Assembly (NCBI RefSeq): GCF_029338175.1
Contig: NZ_CP119862.1
Location: 1,798,001-1,862,000, forward strand
DNA: 64,000 bases
From: Citrobacter enshiensis
GTDB taxonomy: Bacteria > Pseudomonadota > Gammaproteobacteria > Enterobacterales > Enterobacteriaceae
Reading direction: 5' to 3'
Position 1 is the stretch's first letter, and the number at the start of each line of letters is the position of its first letter. Below are positions 47,243 to 58,357 of the stretch, piece by piece. Made by a program: the position numbers and the translations under genes. Under the pieces are notes generated by a model, which saw nothing but the letters and a program-made list of their open reading frames with translations, searched no databases and had not been told where the DNA came from.

Positions 47243-48023
47243 ATGAACGATTCATTAAAAGCGCAATGCATTGCCGAATTTTTGGGCACCGGGCTGTTTT
47301 TGTTCTTCGGTATCGGTTGCCTCAGTGCGCTCAAAGTTGCTGGCGCAAGTTTGGGATTATGGGAAATCTGTATCATTTGGGGGTTAGGGATCTCGCTTGC
47401 CGTTTATCTGACCGCCGGAATATCCGGTGCGCATTTAAACCCGGCAGTGACGATTGCATTATGGTTGTTTGCCTGTTTCCCAGGCCGTAAAGTTCTGCCC
47501 TACACAATCGCCCAGCTTGCTGGCGCGTTTGGCGGGGCGATGCTGGCATATCTGCTTTATGGCAGTCTGTTTATCGAATTTGAAACGGCTCATCAACTGG
47601 TGCGTGGCAGCGTCGAAAGTTTGCAACTGGCGAGTATTTTCAGTACATATCCAGCTGCGGCCTTGAGTGTATGGCAAGCTGCGCTGGTGGAAGTGGTGAT
47701 CACGTCCATTCTGATGGGGATGATCATGGCGCTGACCGACGATGGCAATGGTGTGCCTAAAGGACCGTTGGCCCCTTTGCTGATTGGGATACTGGTGGCG
47801 GTTATCGGTGCTTCCACCGGTCCTCTTACTGGATTTGCGATGAACCCTGCTCGTGATTTTGGCCCAAAACTGTTCGCATGGATGGCAGGATGGGGAGACA
47901 TTGCGATGACAGGCGGACGTGATATCCCATATTTTATTGTACCTATCGTGGCACCGATTGTTGGGGCTTGCGGGGGGGGCGGCAATCTATCGCTATTTTA
48001 TTGGTAAAAAACTTACCGTGTAA
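47243..48023 (+). CDS. pduF: Propanediol diffusion facilitator PduF (frame break near end)
   Basis: Aquaglyceroporin of the GlpF family, about 260 residues. The two NPA boxes are GAHLNPAVT and GFAMNPARD. The frame fails in a run of eight G near 47972 (CGGGGGGGGC), giving a false end; repaired it reads CAGAAIYRYFIGKKLTV and stops at TAA 48021. First gene of the rightward pduF-pocR pair. Confidence 0.92.
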
Positions 48024-48253
48024 TGCCTGTAAGCTGGAAGAAAATCAGGGGTAACGCCGTTTTTATGGGCTTTTCTGAAATAGGTAAATGATTTCGTGAT
48101 CTGGTTTCACGAACTGAATAAAACGTCTCCCAGGGATGGGGGACTTTTGTTATTGTGCATTATGCTTTGATCATTAATACCTCAAGATAATGATTAAGCG
48201 AATGTAAATAAAATGTGCTGTTTATAACAATAAATTAACTGAGAGGTTTTATC

Positions 48254-49138
48254 ATGATTTCTGCGAGCGCTCTGAACTCAGAACTCATTAATAAAATCGC
48301 ACAGGATTTTGCACAAGCCACCAGTCTGGCGGTTGTGGTTGTCAATATTCATGGTGATGAGATTTCTGAGCTGTTTAATTTCACACCATTTTGTCAATTG
48401 ATGCGCCAACATCCCCAACACAGTACGCGTTGCCGTATGAGCGATCGCTGCGGCGGTCTGGAAGCATCAAAATCAGATCAGCCTTGTATTTATCGCTGCC
48501 ATGCAGGGTTAACCGATTTCTCTATTCCGTTGGTGATTGCGGGTCATCTGGTTGGGTTCGTCCTTTGTGGGCAAGTGCGTTTAAGCAATGATGTCGGCCT
48601 GGTGGATATTCTCAATGTGGATGACCGTTGGCAGGCCGATCCCGAGCTGCTGAACGAATTTCATAACGTACCAGAGATGGACTATTCAAGGGTGATGGCG
48701 TCAGCAGACCTGTTGAAGCTCATTGTTGAAAATTGCCTTAAAAAACAACTCAATTTTGTTGTTATCAAAGATAATCCACAGCAAGCTGAACCGGCCCGGG
48801 CGAGCCGTAGTCCTAATCCGCATGACAGTAAAATAAAGAAAGCGCTGCGCTACATTGATGCGCATTTGTCGGACGATCTGCGTCTTGAGGATGTCGCGTC
48901 ACATGTTTATCTTAGCCCGTACTACTTCAGCAAGTTATTTAAAAAATATCAGGGCATCGGTTTTAACGCTTGGGTAAACCAGCAAAGAATGGCCAGCGCC
49001 AGGGAACTGCTGTGCCACAGTGACTGGAGCATTGCCAGCATTGCGCGTAATTTAGGCTTTTCTCAAACCAGTTATTTCTGCAAAGTTTTTCGCCAGACGT
49101 ATCAGGTGACGCCGCAGGACGTTTCGTCAGCAAATTAA
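48254..49138 (+). CDS. pocR: Transcriptional activator PocR of pdu and cob operons
   Basis: Intact, 294 residues. The N-terminal PocR sensory domain (residues ~5-165) has its cysteines and signature in RCRMSDRCGGLEASKSDQPCIYRCHAGLTD, quoted here across its key residues C59, C65 and C77-C82 region. The C-terminal AraC double HTH (~190-290) reads LEDVASHVYLSPYYFSKLFK and IASIARNLGFSQTSYFCKVF. It binds propanediol and activates pdu and cbi/cob. The gene lies between the two regulons and follows a GAGAGG site. Confidence 0.96.
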   Translation: MISASALNSELINKIAQDFAQATSLAVVVVNIHGDEISELFNFTPFCQLMRQHPQHSTRCRMSDRCGGLEASKSDQPCIYRCHAGLTDFSIPLVIAGHLVGFVLCGQVRLSNDVGLVDILNVDDRWQADPELLNEFHNVPEMDYSRVMASADLLKLIVENCLKKQLNFVVIKDNPQQAEPARASRSPNPHDSKIKKALRYIDAHLSDDLRLEDVASHVYLSPYYFSKLFKKYQGIGFNAWVNQQRMASARELLCHSDWSIASIARNLGFSQTSYFCKVFRQTYQVTPQDVSSAN

Positions 49139-49492
49139 TGAAAATTCGTCTATTGAATCTGCGTAAATATCAATATCTGGCAATTGCCGATTTTTGATAT
49201 CCTGTGGCATGTCATTCATTATAAAATGAAAGTAACCGCCTCAATGCGATAAGTTGTCGTAGCGCAACAAAATAGTATTATTTGCGGGATAAACTGCGTC
49301 TGTTTTTATTTTTGTGATGGGGTGCAGTTTCGGGAAGTTGGTGGTTTTTATTATTATTCCCGCTGCACTCATTCAGTACATATACGAGTGAAAATATGCA
49401 TTAGTAACGCCAGAAAATTGGCGTAAGAAAGAGTGAGATGTAATTAGAATTTAATTACCGTTATGGGTTGATAAAAATCCCTAACGTAAGTC
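49139..49492. promoter_or_regulatory. pocR - cbiA upstream region (cob promoter area)
   Basis: About 350 bases without a gene. It should hold the PocR-dependent Pcob promoter. A nested dyad lies 29 bases after the pocR stop (separate entry). The rest is AT-rich, with ATAAAATGAAAG-like stretches but no clear -10/-35 pair. Confidence 0.5.
49167..49200. repeat. Two-layer palindrome after pocR
   Basis: A perfect GGCAATTGCC (49179-49188) is flanked, five bases away on each side, by ATATCAA and TTGATAT, so the whole 34 bases have one centre. There is no T-run, so it is not a standard terminator. It could be an operator for a dimeric or tetrameric regulator or an mRNA stabilising hairpin of pocR. 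Confidence 0.6.
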
Positions 49493-49753
49493 GACAGGTT
49501 TGCCACATTTGTGGCAGGGAAGGGGGTGAGAAATCCCCCGCAGCCCCGCTGCTGTGATGCTGACGACCCCGTAAACGCCACTGATCGCAAGATTGGGAAG
49601 GACGGGTGAGGATGACGCTGAGCCAGAAGACCTGCCTGTCGGCCATTACCAACAACTTCGGTGGGAAGTGGGTTGATCGGAAGCGGTACAGTCTGAAGGC
49701 ACTGGTTACAAGCGCATCTCTACACCCCTACCACCCTGAACAGGATCAGGGGT
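49493..49753 (+). ncRNA. Cobalamin riboswitch of the cbi operon
   Basis: Adenosylcobalamin-binding leader. The closing helix is GACAGG (49493-49498) with CCTGTC (49635-49640). The G-rich J region GGCAGGGAAGGGGGTGAGAA and the B12 box GCCACTG (49577-49583) are characteristic. The expression platform lies right before cbiA: ACCCCT (49724-49729) can pair with AGGGGT (49748-49753), hiding the ribosome binding site immediately upstream of the cbiA ATG. Control is therefore probably translational, with B12 shutting off the operon. Confidence 0.93.
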
Positions 49754-51133
49754 ATGGCGGCACGTTCTCACGCATTTATTCTTGCAGGCACCGGAAGCGG
49801 CTGTGGCAAAACCACGGTAACGCTGGGTTTGCTGAGTCTGTTAAAACGTCGCGGTCTGCGTGTACAACCCTGCAAAGTGGGACCTGACTATCTCGACACG
49901 GGCTGGCATACGGCGGTTTGTGGCACGACCTCCCGCAATCTCGACAGTTTCATGCTCCCTGAGCCCGTTCTTAATGCCTTGTTTTGCGAGCATATGCAGC
50001 AGGCTGACATTGCCGTCATCGAAGGGGTTATGGGGCTGTACGACGGCTACGGCACCGACCCCAATTATTGCAGTACGGCGGCAATGGCGAAGCAACTGGG
50101 TTGCCCGGTCGTTCTGCTGGTGGATGGCAAAGCGGTTTCAACCTCGATTGCCGCGACGGTGATGGGATTCCAGCACTTTGATCCTGATCTCAACATTGCG
50201 GGCGTCATCGTCAATCGCGTCAACAGCGAAGCACATTACCAACTCCTCAAAACGGCAATTGAGCGCTACTGCACGGTGCCTGTTCTGGGCTATGTCCCTC
50301 GTGCTGAGGGCGTTTCATTGCCTGAACGCCATCTTGGACTGGTCACCGCCCGAGAGTCGCTTATCAATCAGCAGCCGTGGCAGGAATTCGCCAGTACCCT
50401 TGAGCAGACACTGGATATCGACAAACTGCTTTCGCTGAGTCAACTCACGTCGCTGCCTGAAGGGGAATGGCCTGCATCACCGTCCGCCTCTGCTGGCGAA
50501 GGACTTACGCTGGCGCTCGCGGATGATGAAGCCTTCAATTTTTATTACCCGGACAACATCACTCTGCTGGAGCGTACTGGCGTCCGTATTGCCCGTTTTA
50601 GCCCTCTTCATGACCGCAAACTTCCTGACTGCCAGATGATTTGGCTTGGCGGTGGATACCCCGAACTGCATGCGGCGGGTCTTGCCGAAAATACAGAGAT
50701 GTTGTCGCAATTGCGGGCAGCGCACCAGCGCGGTGTGGCTATCTATGCGGAGTGCGGCGGTTTGATGTACCTGGGAAGCTCGCTGGAGGATGCAACCGGA
50801 GCGGTGTATCAGATGGCCGATGTTATTCCGGGCCATAGCCGGATGGGAAAACGACTTACCCGCTTCGGCTACTGCGAGGCGCAGGCCAGGCAGCAAACAT
50901 TACTGGCAGCGCCTGGCGATGTGCTTCGCGGACATGAATTTCACTATTCGGATTTTACCCCGGAAATACCGTCCGTGATGGCGTGTCGCAAAGTGCGTGA
51001 CGGTAAAATTTTGCAGGAGTGGTCCGGCGGCTGGCAAGTGGGCAATACCTTTGCCAGTTACCTTCACGTTCATTTCGCACAGCGTCCGGAAATGCTGAAC
51101 CACTGGCTGGCTGCGGGCAGGGAGTCACTATGA
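49754..51133 (+). CDS. cbiA: Cobyrinate a,c-diamide synthase CbiA
   Basis: Intact, 459 residues. ATP- and glutamine-dependent amidation of the a and c side chains. The P-loop GTGSGCGKTTVTLGLL is near residue 10 and the class I glutaminase cysteine near residue 334 (IYAECGGLMYLG). The ATG sits immediately after the riboswitch hairpin. Stop overlaps the cbiB start (ATGA). Confidence 0.97.
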   Translation: MAARSHAFILAGTGSGCGKTTVTLGLLSLLKRRGLRVQPCKVGPDYLDTGWHTAVCGTTSRNLDSFMLPEPVLNALFCEHMQQADIAVIEGVMGLYDGYGTDPNYCSTAAMAKQLGCPVVLLVDGKAVSTSIAATVMGFQHFDPDLNIAGVIVNRVNSEAHYQLLKTAIERYCTVPVLGYVPRAEGVSLPERHLGLVTARESLINQQPWQEFASTLEQTLDIDKLLSLSQLTSLPEGEWPASPSASAGEGLTLALADDEAFNFYYPDNITLLERTGVRIARFSPLHDRKLPDCQMIWLGGGYPELHAAGLAENTEMLSQLRAAHQRGVAIYAECGGLMYLGSSLEDATGAVYQMADVIPGHSRMGKRLTRFGYCEAQARQQTLLAAPGDVLRGHEFHYSDFTPEIPSVMACRKVRDGKILQEWSGGWQVGNTFASYLHVHFAQRPEMLNHWLAAGRESL

Positions 51134-52089
51134 CATTGCTGGCATGGGGCGTTGCCTGGCTTCTCGATTTCATTATCGGTGACCCGCAAAACTGGCCGCA
51201 TCCGGTACGCTGGATTGGCAATTTAATCTCCTCGGTTCAGCGCCTTGTCAGACGTTATTGCCATAGCGAGCGCGCGCTGCGGATTGGTGGTGCGGTGATG
51301 TGGGTTCTGGTGGTCGGCGTGACCTGGGGTGTTTCCTGGGGCGTGCTGACGCTGGCGACAATGATTCACCCCTGGTTTGGCTGGCTGGTTGAAGTCTGGA
51401 TGATCTTTACCGTCCTGGCGGGACGCTGCCTGGCAAAGGCCGCGATGGATGTTGAACGTCCATTGCGGGCTGGCAATCTTGCCGAAAGCAGGGAAAAGCT
51501 CGCCTGGATTGTGGGTCGAGACACGTCGCAGTTACAGCCGGATCAAATCAATCGTGCGGTGGTAGAGACCGTGGCGGAAAACACCGTTGACGGCATTATT
51601 GCGCCGCTGTTTTTCCTGTTGATTGGCGGCGCGCCTTTAGCCATGGCCTACAAAGCGGTCAACACCCTTGATTCTATGGTGGGCTATAAGCATGAAAAAT
51701 ACCGGGCCATCGGTATGGTCAGCGCTCGCCTTGATGATGTGGCGAATTACCTTCCAGCCCGTCTTAGCTGGCTATTGCTTAGCCTTGCCGCAGTTCTGTG
51801 CCGTCAGGATGGTGCCCGCGCACTGCAGATCGGCTGGCGCGACCGTTACAACCATAGCAGTCCAAACTGTGCCTGGTCTGAGGCGTGTGTGGCCGGGGCG
51901 TTGGGGATTCGCCTGGGCGGGCCAAATAACTACTTTGGTCAGCGTGTTGAGAAACCCTGGATAGGCGATGCGCGGCGCGACATTTCTGTAGACGACATTT
52001 CCCAAACGATTCGATTGATGTGGGTAGCTTCGACCCTGGCCCTTGCGCTGTTTATGGTGGCGCACTGGCTGGTAGTTGGCGCGGCCTGA
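51130..52089 (+). CDS. cbiB: Adenosylcobinamide-phosphate synthase CbiB
   Basis: Intact, 319 residues, integral membrane enzyme that attaches the aminopropanol phosphate arm. LLDFIIGDPQNWPHPVRWIG is the family start; VAENTVDGIIAPLFFLLIGGAPLAMAYKAVNTLDSMVGYK (here given as the stretch around residues 155-195) and NHSSPNCAWSEACVAGALG are conserved. Confidence 0.96.
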   Translation: MTLLAWGVAWLLDFIIGDPQNWPHPVRWIGNLISSVQRLVRRYCHSERALRIGGAVMWVLVVGVTWGVSWGVLTLATMIHPWFGWLVEVWMIFTVLAGRCLAKAAMDVERPLRAGNLAESREKLAWIVGRDTSQLQPDQINRAVVETVAENTVDGIIAPLFFLLIGGAPLAMAYKAVNTLDSMVGYKHEKYRAIGMVSARLDDVANYLPARLSWLLLSLAAVLCRQDGARALQIGWRDRYNHSSPNCAWSEACVAGALGIRLGGPNNYFGQRVEKPWIGDARRDISVDDISQTIRLMWVASTLALALFMVAHWLVVGAA

Positions 52090-52099
52090 GGAGAAATAC

Positions 52100-52732
52100 A
52101 TGCAATACATCCAGCAACCCCAGGCGATTGAAACCAAAAGTTTCGACATCATTGGCGAGATTATTCGTGAAACCCGCCCGGATTATCAGTTTGCCAGCCC
52201 GTTGCATGAAGCGATCATCAAACGGGTTATCCACACTACGGCAGATTTTGACTGGCTGGACATTTTGTGGTTTTCCAGCGATGCGCTGGAGCACCTGTGT
52301 GCGGCACTCCAGCGCCAGTGCGTTATCTACACCGACACCACGATGGCGCTTTCCGGGATCAATAAAACGCTGCTGGCCAAATTTGGCGGTGAATGCCGCT
52401 GCTACATCAGCGACCCGCGCGTGGTGAGTACAGCAAAAGCGCAGGGGATCACCCGCTCAATGGCGGCCGTTGATATTGCGGTTACCGAAGAGTGCGAGAA
52501 GGTGTTTGTATTCGGCAATGCGCCAACGGCATTGTTCCGGTTGCTTGAACATGATGTTGCCGTCAGCGGCGTGGTCGGTGTGCCAGTAGGATTCGTTGGC
52601 GCCGAAGAGTCGAAAGACGCGCTAACGCAAAGCAACCTGCCGGCTATCGCCGCATTGGGGCGCAAAGGCGGAAGCAACGTGGCTGCGGCCATCGTGAACG
52701 CCATGTTGTACCACCTGCAGGGGGCGCGATGA
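52100..52732 (+). CDS. cbiC: Cobalt-precorrin-8 methylmutase CbiC
   Basis: Intact, 210 residues. It moves a methyl group from C-11 to C-12 to give cobyrinate. The catalytic histidine is His45 in [21 protein letters not shown] is the other active-site stretch. AGGAGAAAT precedes the ATG. Confidence 0.96.
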   Translation: MQYIQQPQAIETKSFDIIGEIIRETRPDYQFASPLHEAIIKRVIHTTADFDWLDILWFSSDALEHLCAALQRQCVIYTDTTMALSGINKTLLAKFGGECRCYISDPRVVSTAKAQGITRSMAAVDIAVTEECEKVFVFGNAPTALFRLLEHDVAVSGVVGVPVGFVGAEESKDALTQSNLPAIAALGRKGGSNVAAAIVNAMLYHLQGAR

Positions 52733-53868
52733 GCGACGCATCCTTTGATGCCCCGGTATGGCACAACGGCAAAGCGCTGCGTAAGGGGTATACCACGGGA
52801 TCCTGTGCAACGGCGGCAGCAAAAGTCGCTGCACTCATGGTATTGCGCCAGCATTTGATTCATCAGGTTTCTATCGTGACGCCTTCCGGGGTGACGCTGT
52901 GTCTGAACGTTGAGTCTCCCCACATTGAAGGGCAGCAGGCCATTGCCGCGATTCGTAAGGATGGTGGCGATGATGTGGACGCTACCCACGGCATGCTGAT
53001 TTTTGCCCGTGTGACCCTGAATGAAACCGGTGAGATCGTCTTGCTGGGCGGAGAAGGCGTAGGCACGGTTACCCGCAAAGGTATTGGTTTGCCTGTCGGT
53101 AGCGCGGCGATCAACCGCACGCCCCGGCACACCATTGAATCCGCAGTACGTGAAGCCATTGGTCCGGCGCGTGGCGCAGAAATCGAAATCTTCGCCCCGG
53201 AAGGCGAAGAGCGAGCGCAAAAAACCTACAACTCACGCCTCGGGATTCTGGGGGGGATTTCGATCATTGGCACGACAGGAATTGTGACGCCAATGTCGGA
53301 AGAGAGCTGGAAACGTTCTTTGTCGCTGGAGCTGGAGATCAAACGCGCTGCGGGTCTGGACAGGGTTGTGCTGGTGCCTGGCAACCATGGTGAACGTTTT
53401 GTCCGCGAGCAAATGGGAATCGACACTCAGGTTGTCGTCACCATGAGCAATTTCGTCGGCTACATGATTGAAGAGGCGGTGCGACTGGGGTATCGCCACA
53501 TCGTGCTGGTGGGACACCCCGGTAAGCTCATTAAAATCGCGGCTGGGATCTTCCATACGCACAGTCATATCGCCGATGCCCGCATGGAAACGTTAGTGGC
53601 GCATCTGGCGCTCCTTGGCGCACCGCGTGAACTGCTGACGCTCGTCAGCGACTGCGATACCACCGAAGCGGCGATGGAACATATCGACGCCTACGGGTTT
53701 CAGTGCATTTACCCGCATCTGGCCGAGCGAATTTGTCTGCGCGTCATGCAGATGCTGCGCTTTACGAAAAACCCGCCTTGCTGTGACGCCATTATGTTCT
53801 CTTTCGAGAATCAGGTTCTCGGCAGTAACCGCCCGGTCGAAGAGATTGCGAAGGAGATGCAATGTTAA
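52729..53868 (+). CDS. cbiD: Cobalt-precorrin-5B C1-methyltransferase CbiD
   Basis: Intact, 379 residues, in the anaerobic branch only. [17 protein letters not shown] near residue 20 and [17 protein letters not shown] are family hallmarks. Overlaps cbiC (ATGA) and cbiE. Confidence 0.96.
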   Translation: MSDASFDAPVWHNGKALRKGYTTGSCATAAAKVAALMVLRQHLIHQVSIVTPSGVTLCLNVESPHIEGQQAIAAIRKDGGDDVDATHGMLIFARVTLNETGEIVLLGGEGVGTVTRKGIGLPVGSAAINRTPRHTIESAVREAIGPARGAEIEIFAPEGEERAQKTYNSRLGILGGISIIGTTGIVTPMSEESWKRSLSLELEIKRAAGLDRVVLVPGNHGERFVREQMGIDTQVVVTMSNFVGYMIEEAVRLGYRHIVLVGHPGKLIKIAAGIFHTHSHIADARMETLVAHLALLGAPRELLTLVSDCDTTEAAMEHIDAYGFQCIYPHLAERICLRVMQMLRFTKNPPCCDAIMFSFENQVLGSNRPVEEIAKEMQC

Positions 53869-54467
53869 CGGTGGTGGGAATGGGACCCGCAGGGCTACAT
53901 CTGATGACGCCAGCCGCCCGGGAAGCGGTGGCGCAAGCCGACGTCCTGGTAGGCGGAAAACGTCATTTATTACAGTTCCCTGATTTCAGCGGCGAACAGT
54001 TTGTGCTCGGCGCCAACATTGCGGAACTGCTGGACTGGGTTGCCCGCCATGACGATAAACGCGTGGTGGTACTGGCCTCTGGCGATCCGCTTTTTTACGG
54101 TATCGGCACGCGCATGGTGGCGCACTTTGGTCTTGAGTGGGTGCGCATTATTCCGGGTATCAGCGCGGTGCAGTATCTCTGCGCGCAGTCAGGCGTTGAC
54201 ATGAACGATATGTGGCTCACCAGCAGCCACGGGCGCAGCGTCTGTTTTGACGAACTGGCGCGGCACAACAAGGTCGCGATGGTGACAGACACGCTCTGCG
54301 GCCCACGCGAAATAGCGGCTCAGTTAATGAAACGCGGTAAGGGACATCGCTGGATGGTGATCGGTGAAAACCTGGCGATGGAAAACGAACGGATCCACTG
54401 GCTGCCCGTCAGTGAGGTCAACAGCGACTATGAGATGAATGCAGTGGTGATCCTTGATGAAAGATGA
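53862..54467 (+). CDS. cbiE: Cobalt-precorrin-7 C5-methyltransferase CbiE
   Basis: Intact, 201 residues, tetrapyrrole-methylase fold. [20 protein letters not shown] is the N-terminal SAM loop, [18 protein letters not shown] the second and [15 protein letters not shown] the third. It pairs with CbiT, which is fused to it in CobL of aerobes. Confidence 0.96.
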   Translation: MLTVVGMGPAGLHLMTPAAREAVAQADVLVGGKRHLLQFPDFSGEQFVLGANIAELLDWVARHDDKRVVVLASGDPLFYGIGTRMVAHFGLEWVRIIPGISAVQYLCAQSGVDMNDMWLTSSHGRSVCFDELARHNKVAMVTDTLCGPREIAAQLMKRGKGHRWMVIGENLAMENERIHWLPVSEVNSDYEMNAVVILDER

Positions 54468-55027
54468 GCTGTTCCTACGTGGAGAGAAAGTGCCGATGAC
54501 CAAAGAAGTGGTTCGCGCACTCGCCCTCTCAAAACTTGAATTGCACCGCGCAAGCCATCTCATAGATGTCGGCGCTGGAACCGGAAGCGTCTCGATTGAG
54601 GCGGCGCTGCAGCATCCTTCTCTGCATGTCACCGCCATTGAGCGTAATCCCGCAGCGCTGCGACTGCTGGATGAAAACCGCCAGCATTTCGCCTGCAGCA
54701 ACATTGATATCCTGCCGGGTGAAGCGCCAATGATGCTGACGCGAGAAAGCCGATGCGGTGTTTATGGGCGGCAGCGGTGGTCACCTTACCGAACTGATTG
54801 ACTGGGCAATGCGTCAGCTTCACTGCGGCGGCCGCCTGGTCATGACCTTCATCCTGCAAGAAAACCTCAATACCGCGCTGGCGCATCTGGAGCACATTGG
54901 TGTGCAGGACGTGGATTGCCTACAGCTACACGTTTCGTCACTGACTGCCCTCGGCAGTGGTCACTATTTCAAACCGAATAATCCTGTTTTTGTTATCGCC
55001 TGTCAGAAGGAAGAACACCATGTCTGA
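54457..55027 (+). CDS. cbiT: Cobalt-precorrin-6B C15-methyltransferase (decarboxylating) CbiT (one frame break)
   Basis: Class I methyltransferase of about 190 residues. Motif I is [18 protein letters not shown] and motif [13 protein letters not shown]. An extra base near 54742 (ACGCGAGAAAG) breaks the frame; it resumes [20 protein letters not shown] and ends [11 protein letters not shown]. The ATG overlaps cbiE by eleven bases; a TTG one codon upstream is possible. Confidence 0.93.
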
Positions 55028-55793
55028 GACATTTGATCCCCGTAGTGTGTGGTTTGTCGGCGCAGGTCCTGGCGACCGTGAGCTGATCACCCTCAAAGGC
55101 TACCGTTTGCTGCAACAGGCGCAGGTGGTTATCTATGCAGGCTCGTTGATCAATACCGAATTACTGGATTACTGCCCGCCAGATGCAGAGTGCCACGACA
55201 GCGCGGAACTGCACCTGGAACAGATCCTCGACCTGATGGAAGCCGGAGTGAAGGCGGGAAAAACGGTGGTGCGTCTGCAAACCGGCGATGTATCACTGTA
55301 CGGCTCAGTGCGCGAGCAGGGTGAAGAGTTGACCCGTCGTGGGATTGACTGGCAGGTAGTGCCTGGCGTCAGTGCTTTCCTCGGCGCGGCCGCCGAGCTT
55401 GGCGTGGAATATACCGTCCCGGAAGTGTCGCAGAGCCTCATTATTACCCGTCTGGAAGGACGGACTCCGGTACCGGAACGTGAACAACTGGAGGCGTTTG
55501 CCAGCCACCAGACGTCAATGGCTATTTATCTTTCAGTCCAGCGTATTCATCGGGTCGCGGAGCGTCTGATTGAAGGTGGATACCCGGCAACAACCCCTGT
55601 GGCGGTGATCTACAAAGCGACTTGGCCGGAAAGTCAGACCGTACGCGGCACGCTGGCAGACATTGGCGACAAAGTTCGTGACGCGGGGATCCGCAAAACG
55701 GCGCTCATTCTGGTGGGGAATTTCCTCGGTGATGAATATCACTACTCCAGACTTTATGCTGCGGACTTTAGCCATGAATACCGTAAAGCCTGA
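55020..55793 (+). CDS. cbiF: Cobalt-precorrin-4 C11-methyltransferase CbiF
   Basis: Intact, 257 residues, tetrapyrrole methylase. [21 protein letters not shown] starts it, [18 protein letters not shown] and [16 protein letters not shown] follow. ATG 55020 overlaps the end of cbiT. Confidence 0.97.
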   Translation: MSETFDPRSVWFVGAGPGDRELITLKGYRLLQQAQVVIYAGSLINTELLDYCPPDAECHDSAELHLEQILDLMEAGVKAGKTVVRLQTGDVSLYGSVREQGEELTRRGIDWQVVPGVSAFLGAAAELGVEYTVPEVSQSLIITRLEGRTPVPEREQLEAFASHQTSMAIYLSVQRIHRVAERLIEGGYPATTPVAVIYKATWPESQTVRGTLADIGDKVRDAGIRKTALILVGNFLGDEYHYSRLYAADFSHEYRKA

Positions 55794-56829
55794 GTCTATT
55801 GCGCTTTTTTGTTTGACGCCTGGCGGAGTCATGCTGGCGAAACGGCTGGCGGCAATGCTGCCGCTGACCTGCTTTACCAGTGAGAAATTGCTGGAAGAGG
55901 GGTTTGTGCCGTTTACTGACGGATTTGCCAGTACGGCACGCGATGCGTTTGCGCAATATTCGGCGCTGATTTTTATTGGCGCGACCGGTATTGCAGTACG
56001 TGTGCTCGCGCCGCTGGTGAATGACAAATTCAGTGACCCGGCAGTCGTCGTCATCGATGAGCGCGGGCAGCATGTGATCAGCCTGCTCTCCGGTCATGCC
56101 GGGGGAGCCAATGCGCTCACCCGTTACCTTGCGGGCATGCTGGGCGCCGATCCGGTGATTACCACCGCGACCGATGTTAACGATATGGCTGCGCTGGATA
56201 CGCTGGCGTTCCAGCTTAACGCCCGAATGAATGATTTTCGCACGGCGGTAAAAACCGTTAACCAAATGCTGGTAAGCCAGCGGCGGGTGGGGCTGTGGTG
56301 GGACGACGCGTTAGCCGAAGAGGTCAGCCACTGTGACAAACGCGGCTTTATTATCGTGACCGACCTGCAGCAATTGCCGGAGCTGGATGCGCTGATTTGC
56401 ATCACGCTGCGCACGGATTTACCCGCACTGCCAGTACAGCACTGGAAACTGGTGCCCCAGCGGGTTGTCGCCGGGATTGGCTGTCGTCGGGACACGCCAT
56501 TTCCGCTGTTAGCGAACCTGTTGGCCCGTCAGCTTGAAGCGCAGCGGCTCGATCCGCTGGCATTAAAAGCGATCGGCAGCGTCAACCTCAAAAAAGACGA
56601 ACAGGGGCTGATTCAACTGGCCTCCTGTTGTCGGGTTCCTTTCGAAACCTTTACCGCTGACGCGCTGCGTGAGCACGAACATCGCTTTCCTGCCTCGTCG
56701 TTTGTGCGTCAAACGGTGGGCGTCGGTAGCGTATCAGGTCCGGCAGCCTGGCTGCTGAGCCATGGACAACTGTTAGGCGAGACCCTGCGTGAGCAGGGCG
56801 TGACTATTACTTTGGGAGTTTCACACTGA
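55774..56829 (+). CDS. cbiG: Cobalt-precorrin-5A hydrolase CbiG
   Basis: Intact, 351 residues. It opens the delta-lactone and releases acetaldehyde. [38 protein letters not shown] and the C-terminal [17 protein letters not shown] are conserved. The start [12 protein letters not shown] overlaps the end of cbiF by twenty bases. Confidence 0.96.
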   Translation: MNTVKPESIALFCLTPGGVMLAKRLAAMLPLTCFTSEKLLEEGFVPFTDGFASTARDAFAQYSALIFIGATGIAVRVLAPLVNDKFSDPAVVVIDERGQHVISLLSGHAGGANALTRYLAGMLGADPVITTATDVNDMAALDTLAFQLNARMNDFRTAVKTVNQMLVSQRRVGLWWDDALAEEVSHCDKRGFIIVTDLQQLPELDALICITLRTDLPALPVQHWKLVPQRVVAGIGCRRDTPFPLLANLLARQLEAQRLDPLALKAIGSVNLKKDEQGLIQLASCCRVPFETFTADALREHEHRFPASSFVRQTVGVGSVSGPAAWLLSHGQLLGETLREQGVTITLGVSH

Positions 56830-57558
56830 TGTTAACCGTAATTGGAATAGGTCCTGGCTCGCAGGCAATGATGACGATGGAAGCGGTCGAGGCACTACAG
56901 GCGGCGGAAATTATTGTCGGTTACAAAACCTATACCCATCTGGTGAAAGCCTTCACGGGCGGACAAGCAGGTGATCAAAACCGGTATGTGCAAAGAGATC
57001 GAACGCTGTCAGGCGGCGATTGAACTGGCGCAGGCCGGGCATAACGTGGCGCTGATCAGCAGCGGCGACGCAGGCATTTATGGCATGGCGGGTCTGGTGC
57101 TGGAACTGGTCAGCAAGCAGAAACTGGATGTTGAGGTCCGTCTGGTGCCCGGCATGACCGCCAGTATCGCTGCCGCTTCTCTGTTGGGCGCGCCGTTGAT
57201 GCACGATTTTTGTCACATCAGCTTAAGCGATCTGTTAACGCCGTGGCCGGTCCATTGAAAAAACGCATTATCGCCGCAGGCGAAGCCGACTTTGTGATTT
57301 GTTTCTACAACCCGCGTAGTCGGGGCCGTGAAGGGCATCTGGCGCGCGCATTCGAATTATTGTCGGCCAGCAAGAGCGCAGAAACCCCGGTCGGTGTCGT
57401 GAAGTCGGCGGGACGTAAGAAACAGGAGAAATGGCTGAGCACGCTTGGCGGAATGGACTTCGAACCCGTGGATATGACCAGCCTGGTGTTGTCCGGTAAA
57501 CAAAGCCACCTACATCCAGGATGGTCTGATGATCACGCCAAGAGGTTACGTGCTGTGA
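56829..57558 (+). CDS. cbiH: Cobalt-precorrin-3 C17-methyltransferase CbiH (three frame breaks)
   Basis: Ring-contracting tetrapyrrole methylase. [65 protein letters not shown] and FYNPRSRGREGHLARAFELL are all present in changing frames. Extra bases lie near 56962, 57252 (GTCCATTG for GTCATTG) and 57503 (TAAACAAAG for TAACAAAG). Restored length is about 241 residues, ending MITPRGYVL with TGA overlapping the cbiJ GTG. Confidence 0.93.
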
Positions 57559-58347
57559 GATTCGGCGAGGTGCTGGTGATGGGCGGAACCAGCGACGCGC
57601 GGGCGCTGTGTCAGCAACTGGACGCCGCGAACGTCCCTTACACCCCTGTCGGTGGCGCCCCCTACTGGTAAGCAACTGGCGGGGGAGATTAAAGGGCAGG
57701 TGCGATGCGGTCGTCTGGAGCTGGAGCCGATGATCGCCTGGCTGCCGGGATAACCGCACCCGCTGGGTGATCGATGCGTCACATCCGTATGCCGAGGTGG
57801 TGAGTCGTAACATCCTGCGCGCCATGCGAAGCGGCGGGCGTGTTGCTGAGTCGCTACCAGCGCCCGGAACAACTTAGCGACCTGACGCACCCGTTGCTTT
57901 ATACCGTTCAGAGCATTGCGCAAGCCTGTGATTTGGCACAGAAGTTTGGCGATCGTGTGCTGCTGACCACCGGCAGTAAAGACCTGGCGCAATGGCGTGC
58001 AGGGCCTGCCGGAGAAAACATTGCTGGCCCGCGTCTTGCCCGTTCCTGATGTGATTGCGCAATGCGCAGAACTGGGATTCGGCGTAGGGGAGATCTTCGC
58101 CCTCTGCGGCCCCTTTAGCGCTGAATTTAACGCAGCGTTTTATCGCCAGTGTCAGGCCGACGTGGTAGTGACAAAAGCCTCTGGCGCAGCAAGGCGGTTA
58201 TCAGGGAAAAAGTTCAACCCCTGTCTGGATGCAGGGATCCCCTGCATCGTGATCACCCGCCCGGCGCCGCTGGTGACGGGAGACGAATTACTGGAAAGTC
58301 AGGCCGCATTTGCGCAGCGTTTAGCACGCTGGCTGGCCGCTGATTAA
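57555..58347 (+). CDS. cbiJ: Cobalt-precorrin-6A reductase CbiJ (frame breaks)
   Basis: NADH-dependent reduction of the corrin ring. VLVMGGTSDARALCQQLDAANVPYT is the start (GTG); RWVIDASHPYAEVVSRNI, VLLSRYQRPEQLSDLTHPLLYT, GFGVGEIFALCGPFSAEFNAAFY and QPCLDAGIPCIVITRPAPLVTG follow in shifting frames. Breaks near 57650, 57750, 57830, 58000 and 58195. Restored length is about 263 residues. Confidence 0.91.
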
Positions 58348-58357
58348 GGAGTCACAC

